64,000 nucleotides of DNA from Halioglobus sp. (GCA_020443425.1 JAGRIE010000013.1:39583-103582), one strand, 5' to 3'; positions 18,747-27,742 are shown, counted from the stretch's first letter. Numbers and translations are program-made. Notes: generated by a model from the letters alone, not told the origin.

Positions 18747-19166
18747 ATGTCCGTTAATGTAAAAAAGACAATCGCAGCCGCTTTCGCGGTCGCTCTTGCG
18801 GGTGGTTGCGCCTCCATGGCCAACCAGGATGCCATCGACACCGAGCGCCGCTTGTCCGCTGCCGGCTTCCAGATGAAGCTGGCCGATACACCCGAGAAGC
18901 AGGCCCATCTCTCGCGGTTCGCCCAGCGGCGGCTGGTGCCGATGGAGAAAGACGGCCAGACGGTGTTTGTCTACGCGGACACCAAGGAGTGCAACTGCCT
19001 CTATGTCGGCTCGGAGGCAAACTACCAGCAGTACGAGCGCCTCTCGATACAGCAGCATGTGGTAAATGAACAGCGCGAGACCGCTGAGGACATGAATATG
19101 GCGGTGACCAATGAGACCCTGAACTGGGATATGTGGGGTGCATGGCCCCGTCCCATCCTGTACTGA
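18747..19166 (+). CDS. Small lipoprotein of unknown function
   Basis: A 139-residue protein with a lipoprotein signal (MSVNVKKTIAAAFAVALAGG then Cys). The second in-frame ATG at 18747 is chosen because GGGAA lies 5 bp upstream; the ATG at 18735 has no ribosome site. The mature part is polar, with a CNC pair around the middle (TKECNCLYVG) and a Trp-rich end (NWDMWGAWP). I do not recognise the family. It precedes the GAPDH-like pair on the same strand, but a strong dyad in the 120-bp gap may separate them. Confidence 0.75.
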   Translation: MSVNVKKTIAAAFAVALAGGCASMANQDAIDTERRLSAAGFQMKLADTPEKQAHLSRFAQRRLVPMEKDGQTVFVYADTKECNCLYVGSEANYQQYERLSIQQHVVNEQRETAEDMNMAVTNETLNWDMWGAWPRPILY

Positions 19167-19206
19167 GCAGGCGCGCGCAGTTTTGTTGCGATGCGTCATG
19201 GTCGGT

Positions 19207-19246
19207 GGCACGCCGATGGCAGATAATGCCACTATGCAGGCGTGCC
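19207..19246 (+). promoter_or_regulatory. Nested hairpin upstream of the GAPDH-like gene
   Basis: GGCACGCC (19207-19214) pairs with GGCGTGCC (19239-19246). Inside it TGGCA (19217-19221) pairs with TGCCA (19227-19231) around the loop GATAA. The structure ends about 28 bp before the AAGGAGG ribosome site of the next gene. There is no T tract, so it could be a leader structure, an operator or a weak terminator. Confidence 0.4.
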
Positions 19247-19286
19247 GGACCTGACTCTGAAACCGGCGTGAAGAAGGAGGATGTCA

Positions 19287-20312
19287 ATGGCAGCGAACAG
19301 ACCGATTCGGGTGGGTCTTATGGGCTTCGGCCAGATAGGCCGACAAATCTATCAACTGGCCTCCCTCAGTAGCGATGTTGAAATCGTCGCCGTTGCCGAC
19401 ATCGGCAAGCCGGAGATACTGCACTACCTGTTAACCTCAGAGGTGGTTGAACCGCAGCGCCATACCCTGGAGCGCAACTTTCTGGTCAACCCGCGCTTCC
19501 GGGCGCGGCTGATGCAGATCGATCGCCCACAGGAAATGCCCTGGGATGTCTTCGATGTCGATATCGTGATCGACGCTACCGGCAAGTTCGGCGACAGCGA
19601 TTCCATGGCCGCGCATCTGGCCAATGGTGCGCCCCGGGTACTGCTGCGTACGCTGCCGATGGACGCCATCGACCGCATTGTCGTTCCCGGAATCAACGAC
19701 GACAGCGCGAGCCAGGGGGATCGCATGATCTCGGCGGGTTCGCCGACGGCTTCCGCGCTGTGCCTGCTGCTGCAGAGTGTGTCCGAACAATACGCCATCG
19801 AGTGTGGCAGCATGACCACGGTACACGCCTATACCTCGGACCAGTCACTGCAGGACTACGCCGGCAGCGACTTCCGTCGCAGTCGGTCCGCCGCCAAGAA
19901 TATCATCCCCAACACCCATGATGCCGGGCGCTGGCTGGGCCACATACTGCCCGCGTTCGACGACAGGATAATGACCTGGGCGCTGAATGTGCCGGTACAG
20001 GAGGGGTGTCTGCTGGACGTCACGCTGGTAATGCGCGATCCCGAGGTGGACGCTGAAGCAATCAACCAGGCAATGCGCGTCGCCGCCGGCAAACGCAAGG
20101 GTATTGTCGATGTGGTGGAAGATCCGGTGGTGTCGTCAGATGTGATTGGCAACGCTCATTCGCTGCTGTTCGATGCCAAGGGCACGATCAAGGCGGGCAG
20201 CACCATTATCAAGACGCTGGGCTGGTATGAAACGCTGGGGCATGCAGCGCGGTTGCTGGAGGTGGTGCGTCTTTACGCGGCGCTGGGTCTGCCACAGGAG
20301 GAGCTGTCATGA
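19287..20312 (+). CDS. GAPDH-like protein lacking the catalytic cysteine
   Basis: A 341-residue paralogue of glyceraldehyde-3-phosphate dehydrogenase. The NAD-binding start is kept (VGLMGFGQIGRQIY), as are the length, the catalytic-domain histidine (His180 in TVHAYTSDQ) and the RRSRSAAKNIIP block. The active-site SCTTNC becomes SPTASA, placing Pro153 at the nucleophile position. The phosphate-site arginine of RVPVPDG is lost (ALNVPVQEG) and NWYDNEWGYS becomes LGWYETLGHA. Normal GAPDH chemistry is therefore unlikely. The start at 19287 is chosen because AAGGAGG (19274-19280) is optimally spaced from it. The stop overlaps the true gap gene by 4 bp, indicating coupled translation and possibly a mixed complex. 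Confidence 0.88.
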   Translation: MAANRPIRVGLMGFGQIGRQIYQLASLSSDVEIVAVADIGKPEILHYLLTSEVVEPQRHTLERNFLVNPRFRARLMQIDRPQEMPWDVFDVDIVIDATGKFGDSDSMAAHLANGAPRVLLRTLPMDAIDRIVVPGINDDSASQGDRMISAGSPTASALCLLLQSVSEQYAIECGSMTTVHAYTSDQSLQDYAGSDFRRSRSAAKNIIPNTHDAGRWLGHILPAFDDRIMTWALNVPVQEGCLLDVTLVMRDPEVDAEAINQAMRVAAGKRKGIVDVVEDPVVSSDVIGNAHSLLFDAKGTIKAGSTIIKTLGWYETLGHAARLLEVVRLYAALGLPQEELS

Positions 20313-21310
20313 GAATCGCGATCAATGGTTTTGGGCGTATCGGGCGCTCGGTTTTCCGCATTCTGGAGGAGCGGGATGACATCGAGGTTGTTGCGATCAA
20401 TGATCTTTTTGATTACGAGGCGCTGCGCTACCTCCTGAGTTACGACACTGTGATGGGCCCTTTCGCCGGGTCGCTGAAGCTCGAGGACAATCACTTCGTG
20501 ACCGCCAAGGGACGCGTCAAGTTGCTCAGCGAGCGCAGCCCGCTGGACCTGCCCTGGGCGGAACTGGGGGTGGACGTGGTCATAGAGTCGACCGGGGCCT
20601 TTCGCAAGCGCGAGCAGTTGCAACAGCACCTGACTGCCGGTGCCGGTCGCGTGATCCTCACCGTGCCGGCCAAGGATGCCATCGATTACACGGTGGTGCT
20701 CGGGGTCAACGAAGAGGGCCTGACGGCGCAGCAGAAGATTATCTCCAACGCCAGCTGCACCACCAACTGTCTCGCCCCGATGGCGCGGGTGCTGGATGAG
20801 ACCTTCGGTATCGAAGAGGGTGTGATTAACACCGTGCACGCCTATACCAATGACCAGCGCCTCGCCGATGTGCCCCACACCGACTGGCGCCGCAGTCGCG
20901 CGGCGGCAGAGAACATCATCCCCACCTCTACCGGGGCGGCCAAGGCGGTTGGCGAGGTGTTGCCACAACTCAAGGGCAAGCTGCACGGTATCGCCGCCCG
21001 TGTTCCGGTGCCTGACGGTTCCGTGGTGGACCTGTTTGTAAAACTGGGCAAAAAGGCGTCGGTAGCGGATGTGCACGAGGCGGTGCGGACTGCATCCGCG
21101 TCGCCCCGCCTGCAGGGTATCCTGCAATACAGCGAACAGCCCATCGTGTCCACCGACATTATCGGCAACTCGCACTCGTCGATCTACGATGCCGGCTTCA
21201 CCGGTATCACCGGTGGGCACTATCTGCGTGTGCTGAACTGGTACGACAATGAATGGGGCTACTCCTGCCGGGTATGTGATCTGCTGTCACGGCTAAGAGA
21301 CTTGACCTGA
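20309..21310 (+). CDS. gap: Glyceraldehyde-3-phosphate dehydrogenase
   Basis: A 333-residue type I GAPDH that interconverts glyceraldehyde 3-phosphate and 1,3-bisphosphoglycerate. All key parts are present: INGFGRIGR at the N-terminus, nucleophile Cys150 in SNASCTTNCLAP, His177 in TVHAYTNDQ, the arginine of ARVPVPDGS, and NWYDNEWGYS near the end. The residue after the second strand (AINDLFD) suggests NAD preference, without proof. It starts within the stop of the GAPDH-like gene (ATGA overlap), so the two are co-translated. Confidence 0.95.
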   Translation: MRIAINGFGRIGRSVFRILEERDDIEVVAINDLFDYEALRYLLSYDTVMGPFAGSLKLEDNHFVTAKGRVKLLSERSPLDLPWAELGVDVVIESTGAFRKREQLQQHLTAGAGRVILTVPAKDAIDYTVVLGVNEEGLTAQQKIISNASCTTNCLAPMARVLDETFGIEEGVINTVHAYTNDQRLADVPHTDWRRSRAAAENIIPTSTGAAKAVGEVLPQLKGKLHGIAARVPVPDGSVVDLFVKLGKKASVADVHEAVRTASASPRLQGILQYSEQPIVSTDIIGNSHSSIYDAGFTGITGGHYLRVLNWYDNEWGYSCRVCDLLSRLRDLT

Positions 21311-21424
21311 CCGGGTTGTGTACACAGAATAGGGACGGTGCGTTGTCGAGTATCCGAAGGGCGCACCCGACGCTTTCGGTCGTGCTGTCCTGCTATGTGT
21401 GCACTCAAACTCAAGGTTCCCATT

Positions 21425-21997
21425 ATGTCCAAAGTGATCAAGCTCGTACTCTTCATCTCGTTTCTGTGCGCCGGTGGTCCCGCCGCCTGGGCCAATAGCT
21501 ACAGCAGTGCGATCAAGGCGTTCAGCAATGCCGGGGAGAGCGGGCGCTATTTCAAGACAGCCTACGGTTACGCCCTGTTCCCCACTATCGGCAAGGGTGC
21601 CTTTGTGATTGGCGGCGCCTATGGTGAAGGCAAGGTATTCGTCGGCACCCGGCACGTCGGCAATTCCACCATGACACAGTTGTCCCTGGGCGCACAGTGG
21701 GGCGGGCAGGCGTACAGCCAGATTATCTTTTTTGAGCACGAACAGGCATTCAAGGATTTCACCTCGGGCAACTTTGAGCTGAGCGCCACCGCATCGGCGG
21801 TTGCCATTACGGCCGGCGCTTCCGCCGAGGCCAATACCGGTGGCGGCACAGCGGCGGGCATCAGCGGCGGGCGCAACGACGCGGCGACAGTGTCCGGTGG
21901 CTACCGCAAGGGTATGGCGATATTTACCATTGCCACCGGTGGCCTGATGTTTGAGGCCGCCGTCGCCGGACAGAAGTTTACCTACACGCCTCTATAG
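21425..21997 (+). CDS. SYLF (YSC84-like) domain secreted protein
   Basis: A 190-residue protein with a signal peptide (about 1-24, ending AAWANS) and a single SYLF/YSC84 domain, a lipid-binding fold. Marks include the GYALFPTIGKGAFVIGGAYG segment, GGQAYSQIIFFE, and the C-terminal KGMAIFTIATGGLMFEAAVAGQKF. Bacterial members are periplasmic or outer-membrane associated, with poorly known roles. The ATG at 21425 is chosen over one at 21338 because it begins the signal peptide and has AAGG upstream. It is convergent with lutC. Confidence 0.87.
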   Translation: MSKVIKLVLFISFLCAGGPAAWANSYSSAIKAFSNAGESGRYFKTAYGYALFPTIGKGAFVIGGAYGEGKVFVGTRHVGNSTMTQLSLGAQWGGQAYSQIIFFEHEQAFKDFTSGNFELSATASAVAITAGASAEANTGGGTAAGISGGRNDAATVSGGYRKGMAIFTIATGGLMFEAAVAGQKFTYTPL

Positions 21998-22036
21998 CCT
22001 CTATAGGGGCGACGGCACCGGCTGGCCGGGGATTTC

Positions 22037-22735
22037 CTAGGCCGGGACTGCCGCGCGCGCCAGCGCAAGGGCGTCTGCGGGAACATCGCCCATCAGTATC
22101 ACATGCCATTTGCGCGGCCCGTGCGCCCCGTAGACCAGCTGGCCCTCGATATCTGCCGTGCTGGAAGGGCCGGCGATAAAGTTGATACCGCGCGGGCGCC
22201 CGGTTTTCTCCAGTTCCAGATTGATCCTGCCCCAGGCGTGCTCCATGCTCGACACCAGGTCAGCGGTGTCCACCAGCACGATGTGATGTTCCGGTAACAG
22301 GTTGTTCGCCGCCGGGTTGGACTTACCGGTCCACGTCACAATGGCGCCGGTCTCCACCACACCCAACTGGGCGAATGTCAGCGCCACCGGTTCGCCGACC
22401 TCCAGACTGCCGAAACGCGGCAGCACGCCGGCATCGCGCCAGGGCATGGCGGCGAGGCGTGGGTCGTTGCCGGCCACCAGTCGGTGGCTGCGAAAATGCG
22501 AGTAGATGTGGTGCCCAATCGCCGTGACCGCCTCGGTCCGGTTGGCCACGCAGTCCACCGTCCCCTTGTTTTTCAGCACATTGGTCAGGAAGGCCTGGCA
22601 CAGCTCTGCGGCCGGTGGCGCAGGTACCGGCGCGCTACCCAGTGCCTGGCGCTCGCGCTGGATACGTTCCGCGGGTGCTTCGCCGGTGATCTCTCGCAGT
22701 CGCGCGAAGATTTCCGAGCGGGCGCTAGCGTTCAT
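22037..22735 (-). CDS. lutC: Lactate utilization protein C
   Basis: A 232-residue LutC/YkgG (DUF162) protein, the third subunit of the LutABC L-lactate oxidation complex, which converts lactate to pyruvate with iron-sulfur proteins. Family marks are VANRTEAVTAIGHHIYSHFR, the GVVETGAIV strand, and the C-terminal GPSSTADIEGQLVYGAHGPR. It overlaps the end of lutB by 11 bp, confirming an operon lutA-lutB-lutC on the minus strand. No lactate permease or regulator gene is adjacent. Confidence 0.93.
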   Translation of the reverse strand: MNASARSEIFARLREITGEAPAERIQRERQALGSAPVPAPPAAELCQAFLTNVLKNKGTVDCVANRTEAVTAIGHHIYSHFRSHRLVAGNDPRLAAMPWRDAGVLPRFGSLEVGEPVALTFAQLGVVETGAIVTWTGKSNPAANNLLPEHHIVLVDTADLVSSMEHAWGRINLELEKTGRPRGINFIAGPSSTADIEGQLVYGAHGPRKWHVILMGDVPADALALARAAVPA

Positions 22736-24161
22736 GCTTTCCCTGTTCCCTGCGCTTCTGCTGCGCTTTGTACTGCTGCATAAAGGTCTTCCCTTCGGGG
22801 GCTGGAAAATTGCGCTGGCTGGTCCAGCCAGCGGCCAGGGGCAGGCGCTCGAAATTGCCGTGTTTGCGGCCGAACCAGTGCAGAACGGGAATCACGATGG
22901 AGGTCAGCGCATGGTAGAGCGGCGGGTGCCGGGTCAGCCAGCTGTGCAGTTTCAGTCCCAGTCGCCAGCGCGGAGCGGACAATTTTTTGCTGTTCTCCTC
23001 ATGTCTCAGATCGCGCAGCAGGTCGGGCAGCGGAATATCCGCCGGGCAGACCTCGGCGCAGCGGCCGCAGCTGGTGCAGGCATTGGGCAGCGCGTGGCTC
23101 TGTTCCAGAGAGGTCAGCAGCGGCGTCAGTATCGAACCCATCGGCCCGGTGTATACCCAGCCGTAAGCGTGGCCACCGACGGCGCTGTAGATAGGGCAGT
23201 GGTTCAGGCAGGCGCCGCAGCGGATGCATTCGAGCATCTCCCGGTAGTCACTGTCCAGGATCTCGCTGCGCTTGTTGTCCAGCAGCACGAAATGCGTCTC
23301 GATCGGCCCGTCGACATCGCTTTCCCGGCGCGGCCCGGAGTAAAAGCTGGTGTAGCAGGTCTGCGATTGACCGGTGGCCGATCGCACCAGCAGGCGCAGC
23401 ATGGCGGTCGCATCCTGTGCCAGCGGCAGCACCCGGTCAATGGTGGTACAGACAATCAACACCCGGGGCAGATTGGCGCACAGGTCCCCGTTGCCTTCAT
23501 TTGTCACCAGCATGGAATAGCCGTTTTCGGCGATCAGTGCATTGGCGCCGATGATGCCCACTTCGGCTTTCAGGAAATGCTCGCGCAGTACCTGGCGGGC
23601 CTCGCTCACCAGATCAACGGTCTCGGGCAGCTCCCGGTCGCCGAGTTTGTGTTTGGCCTGGAACAGCTCGCGGATCTCGCCGGCAGATTTGTGCAGTGCC
23701 GGGGCCACGATATGGCTGGGTGTCTCGCCGGCCTGCTGGATGATGTACTCGCCGAGATCGGTCTCCATTACCTCAAGACCAGCGCGCTGCAGGAAATCAT
23801 TCAGGCCGGTCTCTTCGGTGACCATGGACTTGCCCTTGGCGACATGCCTGGCGTCGTGCTGCTGGCAGATGTCGAGCACCAGGCTGTTGAGTTCGTCGCC
23901 ATCGCGCGCAAAGTGCACGTGGTTGCCATTGTGCACGGCTTCGTGCTCAAACTGTCCGAGATAGTACTCGAGGTGATCCAGGCTGTGCTGACGCACACGT
24001 TTCACATGTTGGCGCAGGGCGTCAAACTCAGTGAATCCCTCGACCGCTGCCGAGCGTATCAGGGGCGCGAACGCTGCGATTACATCCCTGCGCTCGGCCT
24101 GTGCAGTGTTGCCCAGGGCCGCACTGGCATTGTCGAGAAACGTATCGCTGTGCTGCTCCAC
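22725..24161 (-). CDS. lutB: Lactate utilization iron-sulfur protein B
   Basis: A 478-residue LutB protein. An N-terminal LUD (DUF162-type) domain carries the EGNGDLCANLPRVLIV segment. Two ferredoxin-like [4Fe-4S] motifs follow: CIRCGACLNHCP and CTSCGRCAEVCP, spaced as in other LutB proteins. It relays electrons within LutABC. The C-terminal 80 residues contain a hydrophobic, possibly membrane-associated helix. It follows lutA by 3 bp and overlaps lutC. Confidence 0.94.
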   Translation of the reverse strand: MEQHSDTFLDNASAALGNTAQAERRDVIAAFAPLIRSAAVEGFTEFDALRQHVKRVRQHSLDHLEYYLGQFEHEAVHNGNHVHFARDGDELNSLVLDICQQHDARHVAKGKSMVTEETGLNDFLQRAGLEVMETDLGEYIIQQAGETPSHIVAPALHKSAGEIRELFQAKHKLGDRELPETVDLVSEARQVLREHFLKAEVGIIGANALIAENGYSMLVTNEGNGDLCANLPRVLIVCTTIDRVLPLAQDATAMLRLLVRSATGQSQTCYTSFYSGPRRESDVDGPIETHFVLLDNKRSEILDSDYREMLECIRCGACLNHCPIYSAVGGHAYGWVYTGPMGSILTPLLTSLEQSHALPNACTSCGRCAEVCPADIPLPDLLRDLRHEENSKKLSAPRWRLGLKLHSWLTRHPPLYHALTSIVIPVLHWFGRKHGNFERLPLAAGWTSQRNFPAPEGKTFMQQYKAQQKRREQGKHER

Positions 24162-24164
24162 CGG

Positions 24165-24959
24165 CTACTTTCCTTTTCCAATAGCGGGGCCGTCGAACTG
24201 CATGCTCAGCAGTTCCGCGATATGGCGTACTTCGATATCCTCGCCGAGGCGCTCTGCGCGCCCGGCGATATTGAGCAGGCAGCCCAGGTCGCCGCCGGCC
24301 AGGATCCTGGCGCCGGTGGCGACAGCGTCCTTCAGTTTGTCATCTACCATCTTGCCGGAGATAGCCGGCATCTTGGCGCAGAATGTGCCACCGAAACCAC
24401 AGCAGACCTCGCTCTGCTGGAGCTCGCAAACCTCGACACCGCTGAGCTCTCGCAACAGATCGCGCGGCTGCGATTTGATCTGCAGTTCCCGCAGTCCGGC
24501 GCAGCCGTCGTGGTAGGCCACCGAAGGCAGTTTGGCGGGCGATTTTTTCCGCTTTGGCCTGATATGCGCAATGTCCTTCAGAAATACCGTGAGTTCAAAG
24601 GTTTTGGCGGCCAGTTCAAGGGCCCGGTCGCGCCATTCCCCGTCGAGCAGGGTGGGGTAGTGATGGCTGATCATGCCGGCGCAGGAGCCGGATGGCACCA
24701 CCACATAATCCGCCCCTGCCAGTAGCTGTATGACCTCCTGCGCCTGCAGTACAGCATCTTCGTAATTGCCGCTGTTGTAAGCGGGCTGGCCGCAACAGGT
24801 TTGTCGCAGTGGCACCGTCACCTCGCAGCCGGCCTGTTCCAGCAGTTTGATGCTGGCAAACGCGACCGAGGGGCGAAACAAATCTGCCAGGCAGGTGACA
24901 AAAAGCGCAACCCGCTTTTTTCGTTGTGGGGGCGAGTGTTCCCGATCTCGCTCATTCAT
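24165..24959 (-). CDS. lutA: Lactate utilization (Fe-S)-binding protein A
   Basis: A 264-residue protein with two CCG domains, the heterodisulfide-reductase/GlpC-type cysteine-rich motif: QTCCGQPAYNSG with PSGSCAG in the first half, and SEVCCGFGGTFCAK in the second. It is the first gene of the lutABC operon for L-lactate oxidation. Similar folds occur in glycolate oxidase GlcF, but the lutB and lutC neighbours settle the assignment. The first 15 residues are charged and not a signal peptide. Confidence 0.93.
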   Translation of the reverse strand: MNERDREHSPPQRKKRVALFVTCLADLFRPSVAFASIKLLEQAGCEVTVPLRQTCCGQPAYNSGNYEDAVLQAQEVIQLLAGADYVVVPSGSCAGMISHHYPTLLDGEWRDRALELAAKTFELTVFLKDIAHIRPKRKKSPAKLPSVAYHDGCAGLRELQIKSQPRDLLRELSGVEVCELQQSEVCCGFGGTFCAKMPAISGKMVDDKLKDAVATGARILAGGDLGCLLNIAGRAERLGEDIEVRHIAELLSMQFDGPAIGKGK

Positions 24960-24992
24960 ACAGGCGGCAACCCCTGGCGTTTTTAGGGTGAT

Positions 24993-25012
24993 GGAGCGGC
25001 TGGCGCCGCTCC
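24993..25012 (-). other. Stem-loop between the 889-residue gene and lutA
   Basis: GGAGCGGC (24993-25000) and GCCGCTCC (25005-25012) form an 8-bp GC-rich stem with loop TGGC. It lies downstream of the membrane protein gene and upstream of lutA, both on the minus strand. There is no T tract after it on that strand, so it may slow transcription or protect an RNA end rather than terminate on its own. Confidence 0.35.
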
Positions 25013-25072
25013 GGATTGCGCAGTATATCCAAATGGGGGAACCGGTGTCGCCCCATGTCGTGTGCGCCGCAA

Positions 25073-27742
25073 CTAGAAAAGGCGCTGCAGCAATAGCAGC
25101 AGCACCGCTGCCGCGGTGGCGGCTGCAATTGCAATCGCGCCCAGCGCCAGCGGATGGCGGCTCTCCAGCAGCTTTATCGCAATGGTCTTGTGGTCAACCC
25201 GGATCGCACCGAGTGCCGGCGGGCTGATATGTCGCTGCAGCGGCGCCGGAGAGAAGGCCGGCAGCAGGCGATTGCCAGCGTAGACCACGATATCATCGAT
25301 GGACAGGAATGGACCCCGGTAATGCAGCCTGGGGCCGCCCGCGAGGTGGTACTGGCCGCTGTGGTCGACCAGTAGCAGCCTGTCTCCAAGAACCCCGATA
25401 TGGCCCACGGGTTGCCGACTGAGCAGGAGCAGGGCGATAGCCGGACCGCTGAGCGCCAGCAGCAGCGCCGCCAACTGCCAGGCACTGACATTCAGGGTGA
25501 CGGCCAGCAACACCACGGCCAGTGCTGCCAGCCCATAGAACGTGGCGGTGCGCTGCAGTTGTCGCTGGCGATCCTGCACCGGTTCGATCCAGCGCAAGGC
25601 ATCGGTGTGGTCATCCAGTGGTTCGGCACCCTGCTCACGACGGGGACGATAGACCAGGCCGCGCAGGCCCTGTACGTATCCGGTACCGAAACACACGATG
25701 ACCGCAAGTGCCAGCACCAGCAGGCTGCCGTGCCAGGCGATGTCCGCGCTGCGAGCGCTGCGCTGTTGCCCGCTGATCAACGCCTGCAGGGAGGTGGAGA
25801 CGAACGGCACCTCTGCGGCCCCCTCGGCGTTGAAGCGCTGTATCGCAGGCGTCAGGGGGTTGTTGATGAGTGTCCTGCTGCCCCAATTGACGAGTTGCAG
25901 TGGACCCGCCGTGCCCGCAGCCAGTGGCACGGTGCTGAGGTAGTTCCACTCCTCGTCAAAACGGTAGACCTCGCCGGTGCCGGACGCATCATCCTGCAGG
26001 TAGACCCACCAGGCATCGCCGGACCAGACAAAATCCCGCACGCGGGATTGCTGTAACTTTTCGCTGCCGGGGGGCAGCAGCAGTATTTCATCGAGCTGGG
26101 AGCCGAAGGCATCGTTCTCGTAACGAAACACGCTGATTGCCGGACCCTCGGCGCTGTTGATCCACAGCAAGCCGCCGTGCAGTTGCAGCACCGGCTCGTC
26201 GGGCAGCGCCACTTGTGCAGTCGCCAGTTGCTCTCCGTGGCGGTCCAGCTTCAGCAGTCGGCCGGCCGCACTGTCGGCAAGTAACACGCTGCCATTGATC
26301 GGGTTCAGCGCCACAGCCGTGATGTGACTGTCCTGCAACGGCGGCGAAAACGGGGTGCAGGCCGGTTGCGCCAGGTCGCAGTGCAGCACTGACCACCCGG
26401 TGTGTTGTGTGCTGTCGCTGTGGTCGTCGGCCAGCTGCCCCACGGCGATGAGGGCATCCTCGCGGTTGAACAACAGCGGCGGGGACAGCGCGACGACACC
26501 CAGCGCGCGCAGCGGGAGGCTCGCTGTGGCGACACCGGCGCGGTCGTGCAACAGCAGCGATTCGCCCGCCAGCAGTACGGGTGCAGATATGGCACTGATG
26601 CCCACCGCGCTGGCACCTGTGGTCACCGCCCGGGCGCCGCTCTGCAGGAACGTTCCGGTTGCAATCAGCAGTAATGCCAGTGCGACACTGCCGGCAGTGT
26701 AGGCCCGGCGCATGCGATGTCGGGCGAGCTCGGCGCGTGTACGCACTCTCTCTGAGTTGCGAAACGGGCTGATCTTGTAGAAGTTCGGTGCCCCGGATTG
26801 GCGTTTGCGCTGGCCGGGTGTGCCGATTTCGGGTGACTCGCCCGGCGTCCGCAGCGGTACGTCCAGGCCGGTTTTTACAGGCGTTTTAACCGGCCTGCCA
26901 CTGCGGGTCTGAGCGCGCTCGGCCTGCTGCGCTGCCAGACGCTGCCTGTGTTGCTCGGCCTGGCGCCGCGCCTCGTCCTCCGCTGCAAGCTGCTGCTGTG
27001 CTTCGAGCTCGGCTTGTTTGCGGGCTTGTTCCTCCGCTGCGCGCCGCCGCTGCGCTTCGAGTTCGGCTTGCTGCCGGGCCTCCCGCTCCGCCGCGAGTCG
27101 CTGCTGCTCTTCGCGCTCTACCCGGTGCCGTGCCTCTTCCTCGGCAGCGATGCGTTTGCGCTCTTCCAGTTCCGCCTTTTTCCGGGCTGTGGCCTCGGCT
27201 TTCTCGCGTGCTTTTTCGGCTTTTTCCTGCAGGCGGCGTGCCTTGCGTGCGGCGGCTTCCTCCGCTGCCTTGCGTTTGGCAGTGGCCCTGGCCGCTTTCT
27301 TCCTGGCGCTCTCTTCCTGTTCCTGCCGTTTGCGCTCTGCCGCTTCAGCCGCCTTGCGGGCGGCTTCTTCAGTGGCCTGCTGTAGCCGCTCCTGCTCAGC
27401 GCGCTCTGCCGCGACCCGGGCTTCCTCCTCGGCGATCTGGCGCTGGCGGGCTTCCAGCGCAGCGGCCTCCCTGGCGGCGGTATCGACGAGAGCATCCACG
27501 GTATCCGCCGCAGTCACTTTGACCAGTGCGGCCGCGAGGCCCATGAGTTGCAATTGGTGATATAACTCAGCGGCTTCCTTGCGCTCAAGGTTGCGCCGCA
27601 GGATTATCGTCTCGCCGCTGAAAAATCGCGCCAGGCGCGCTTGGTCGTCGATACCAAACTTCTCGGCGAATCGGAGCTTGACCTGCTCGATATCTTCGCC
27701 GGCAAGGATCTCGCCGCTGAACGTGAGGTTAAATCTGTTCAC
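25073..27742 (-). CDS. Large coiled-coil and multi-pass membrane protein, unknown function
   Basis: An 889-residue protein from a GTG start. Its layout is: an N-terminal folded module (1-76, beginning MNRFNLTFSGEIL) that resembles a small domain fused to various membrane proteins in gammaproteobacteria; an Ala/Glu/Arg-rich coiled coil (about 88-283); a Pro/Lys linker; a membrane helix (348-367); a beta-rich periplasmic region (about 380-665) with propeller-like repeats such as GSVLLADSAAGRLLKLDRHG; a helix at 671-690; a helical pair at 732-777; a small domain; and a last helix at 863-889. No catalytic motif is visible. The coiled coil resembles TolA or TonB spacers only in composition. The function is not known. 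Confidence 0.8.
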   Translation of the reverse strand: MNRFNLTFSGEILAGEDIEQVKLRFAEKFGIDDQARLARFFSGETIILRRNLERKEAAELYHQLQLMGLAAALVKVTAADTVDALVDTAAREAAALEARQRQIAEEEARVAAERAEQERLQQATEEAARKAAEAAERKRQEQEESARKKAARATAKRKAAEEAAARKARRLQEKAEKAREKAEATARKKAELEERKRIAAEEEARHRVEREEQQRLAAEREARQQAELEAQRRRAAEEQARKQAELEAQQQLAAEDEARRQAEQHRQRLAAQQAERAQTRSGRPVKTPVKTGLDVPLRTPGESPEIGTPGQRKRQSGAPNFYKISPFRNSERVRTRAELARHRMRRAYTAGSVALALLLIATGTFLQSGARAVTTGASAVGISAISAPVLLAGESLLLHDRAGVATASLPLRALGVVALSPPLLFNREDALIAVGQLADDHSDSTQHTGWSVLHCDLAQPACTPFSPPLQDSHITAVALNPINGSVLLADSAAGRLLKLDRHGEQLATAQVALPDEPVLQLHGGLLWINSAEGPAISVFRYENDAFGSQLDEILLLPPGSEKLQQSRVRDFVWSGDAWWVYLQDDASGTGEVYRFDEEWNYLSTVPLAAGTAGPLQLVNWGSRTLINNPLTPAIQRFNAEGAAEVPFVSTSLQALISGQQRSARSADIAWHGSLLVLALAVIVCFGTGYVQGLRGLVYRPRREQGAEPLDDHTDALRWIEPVQDRQRQLQRTATFYGLAALAVVLLAVTLNVSAWQLAALLLALSGPAIALLLLSRQPVGHIGVLGDRLLLVDHSGQYHLAGGPRLHYRGPFLSIDDIVVYAGNRLLPAFSPAPLQRHISPPALGAIRVDHKTIAIKLLESRHPLALGAIAIAAATAAAVLLLLLQRLF

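Noticed and set aside
19287-20312. GAPDH-like gene as a simple duplication or assembly artefact of gap
   Set aside because: The two proteins differ throughout and the paralogue has several coordinated active-site changes but an intact frame.
22506-24725. 739-codon open frame on the plus strand over lutC-lutB-lutA
   Set aside because: The lut genes show intact Fe-S motifs and operon overlaps on the other strand; this frame is a GC-bias shadow.
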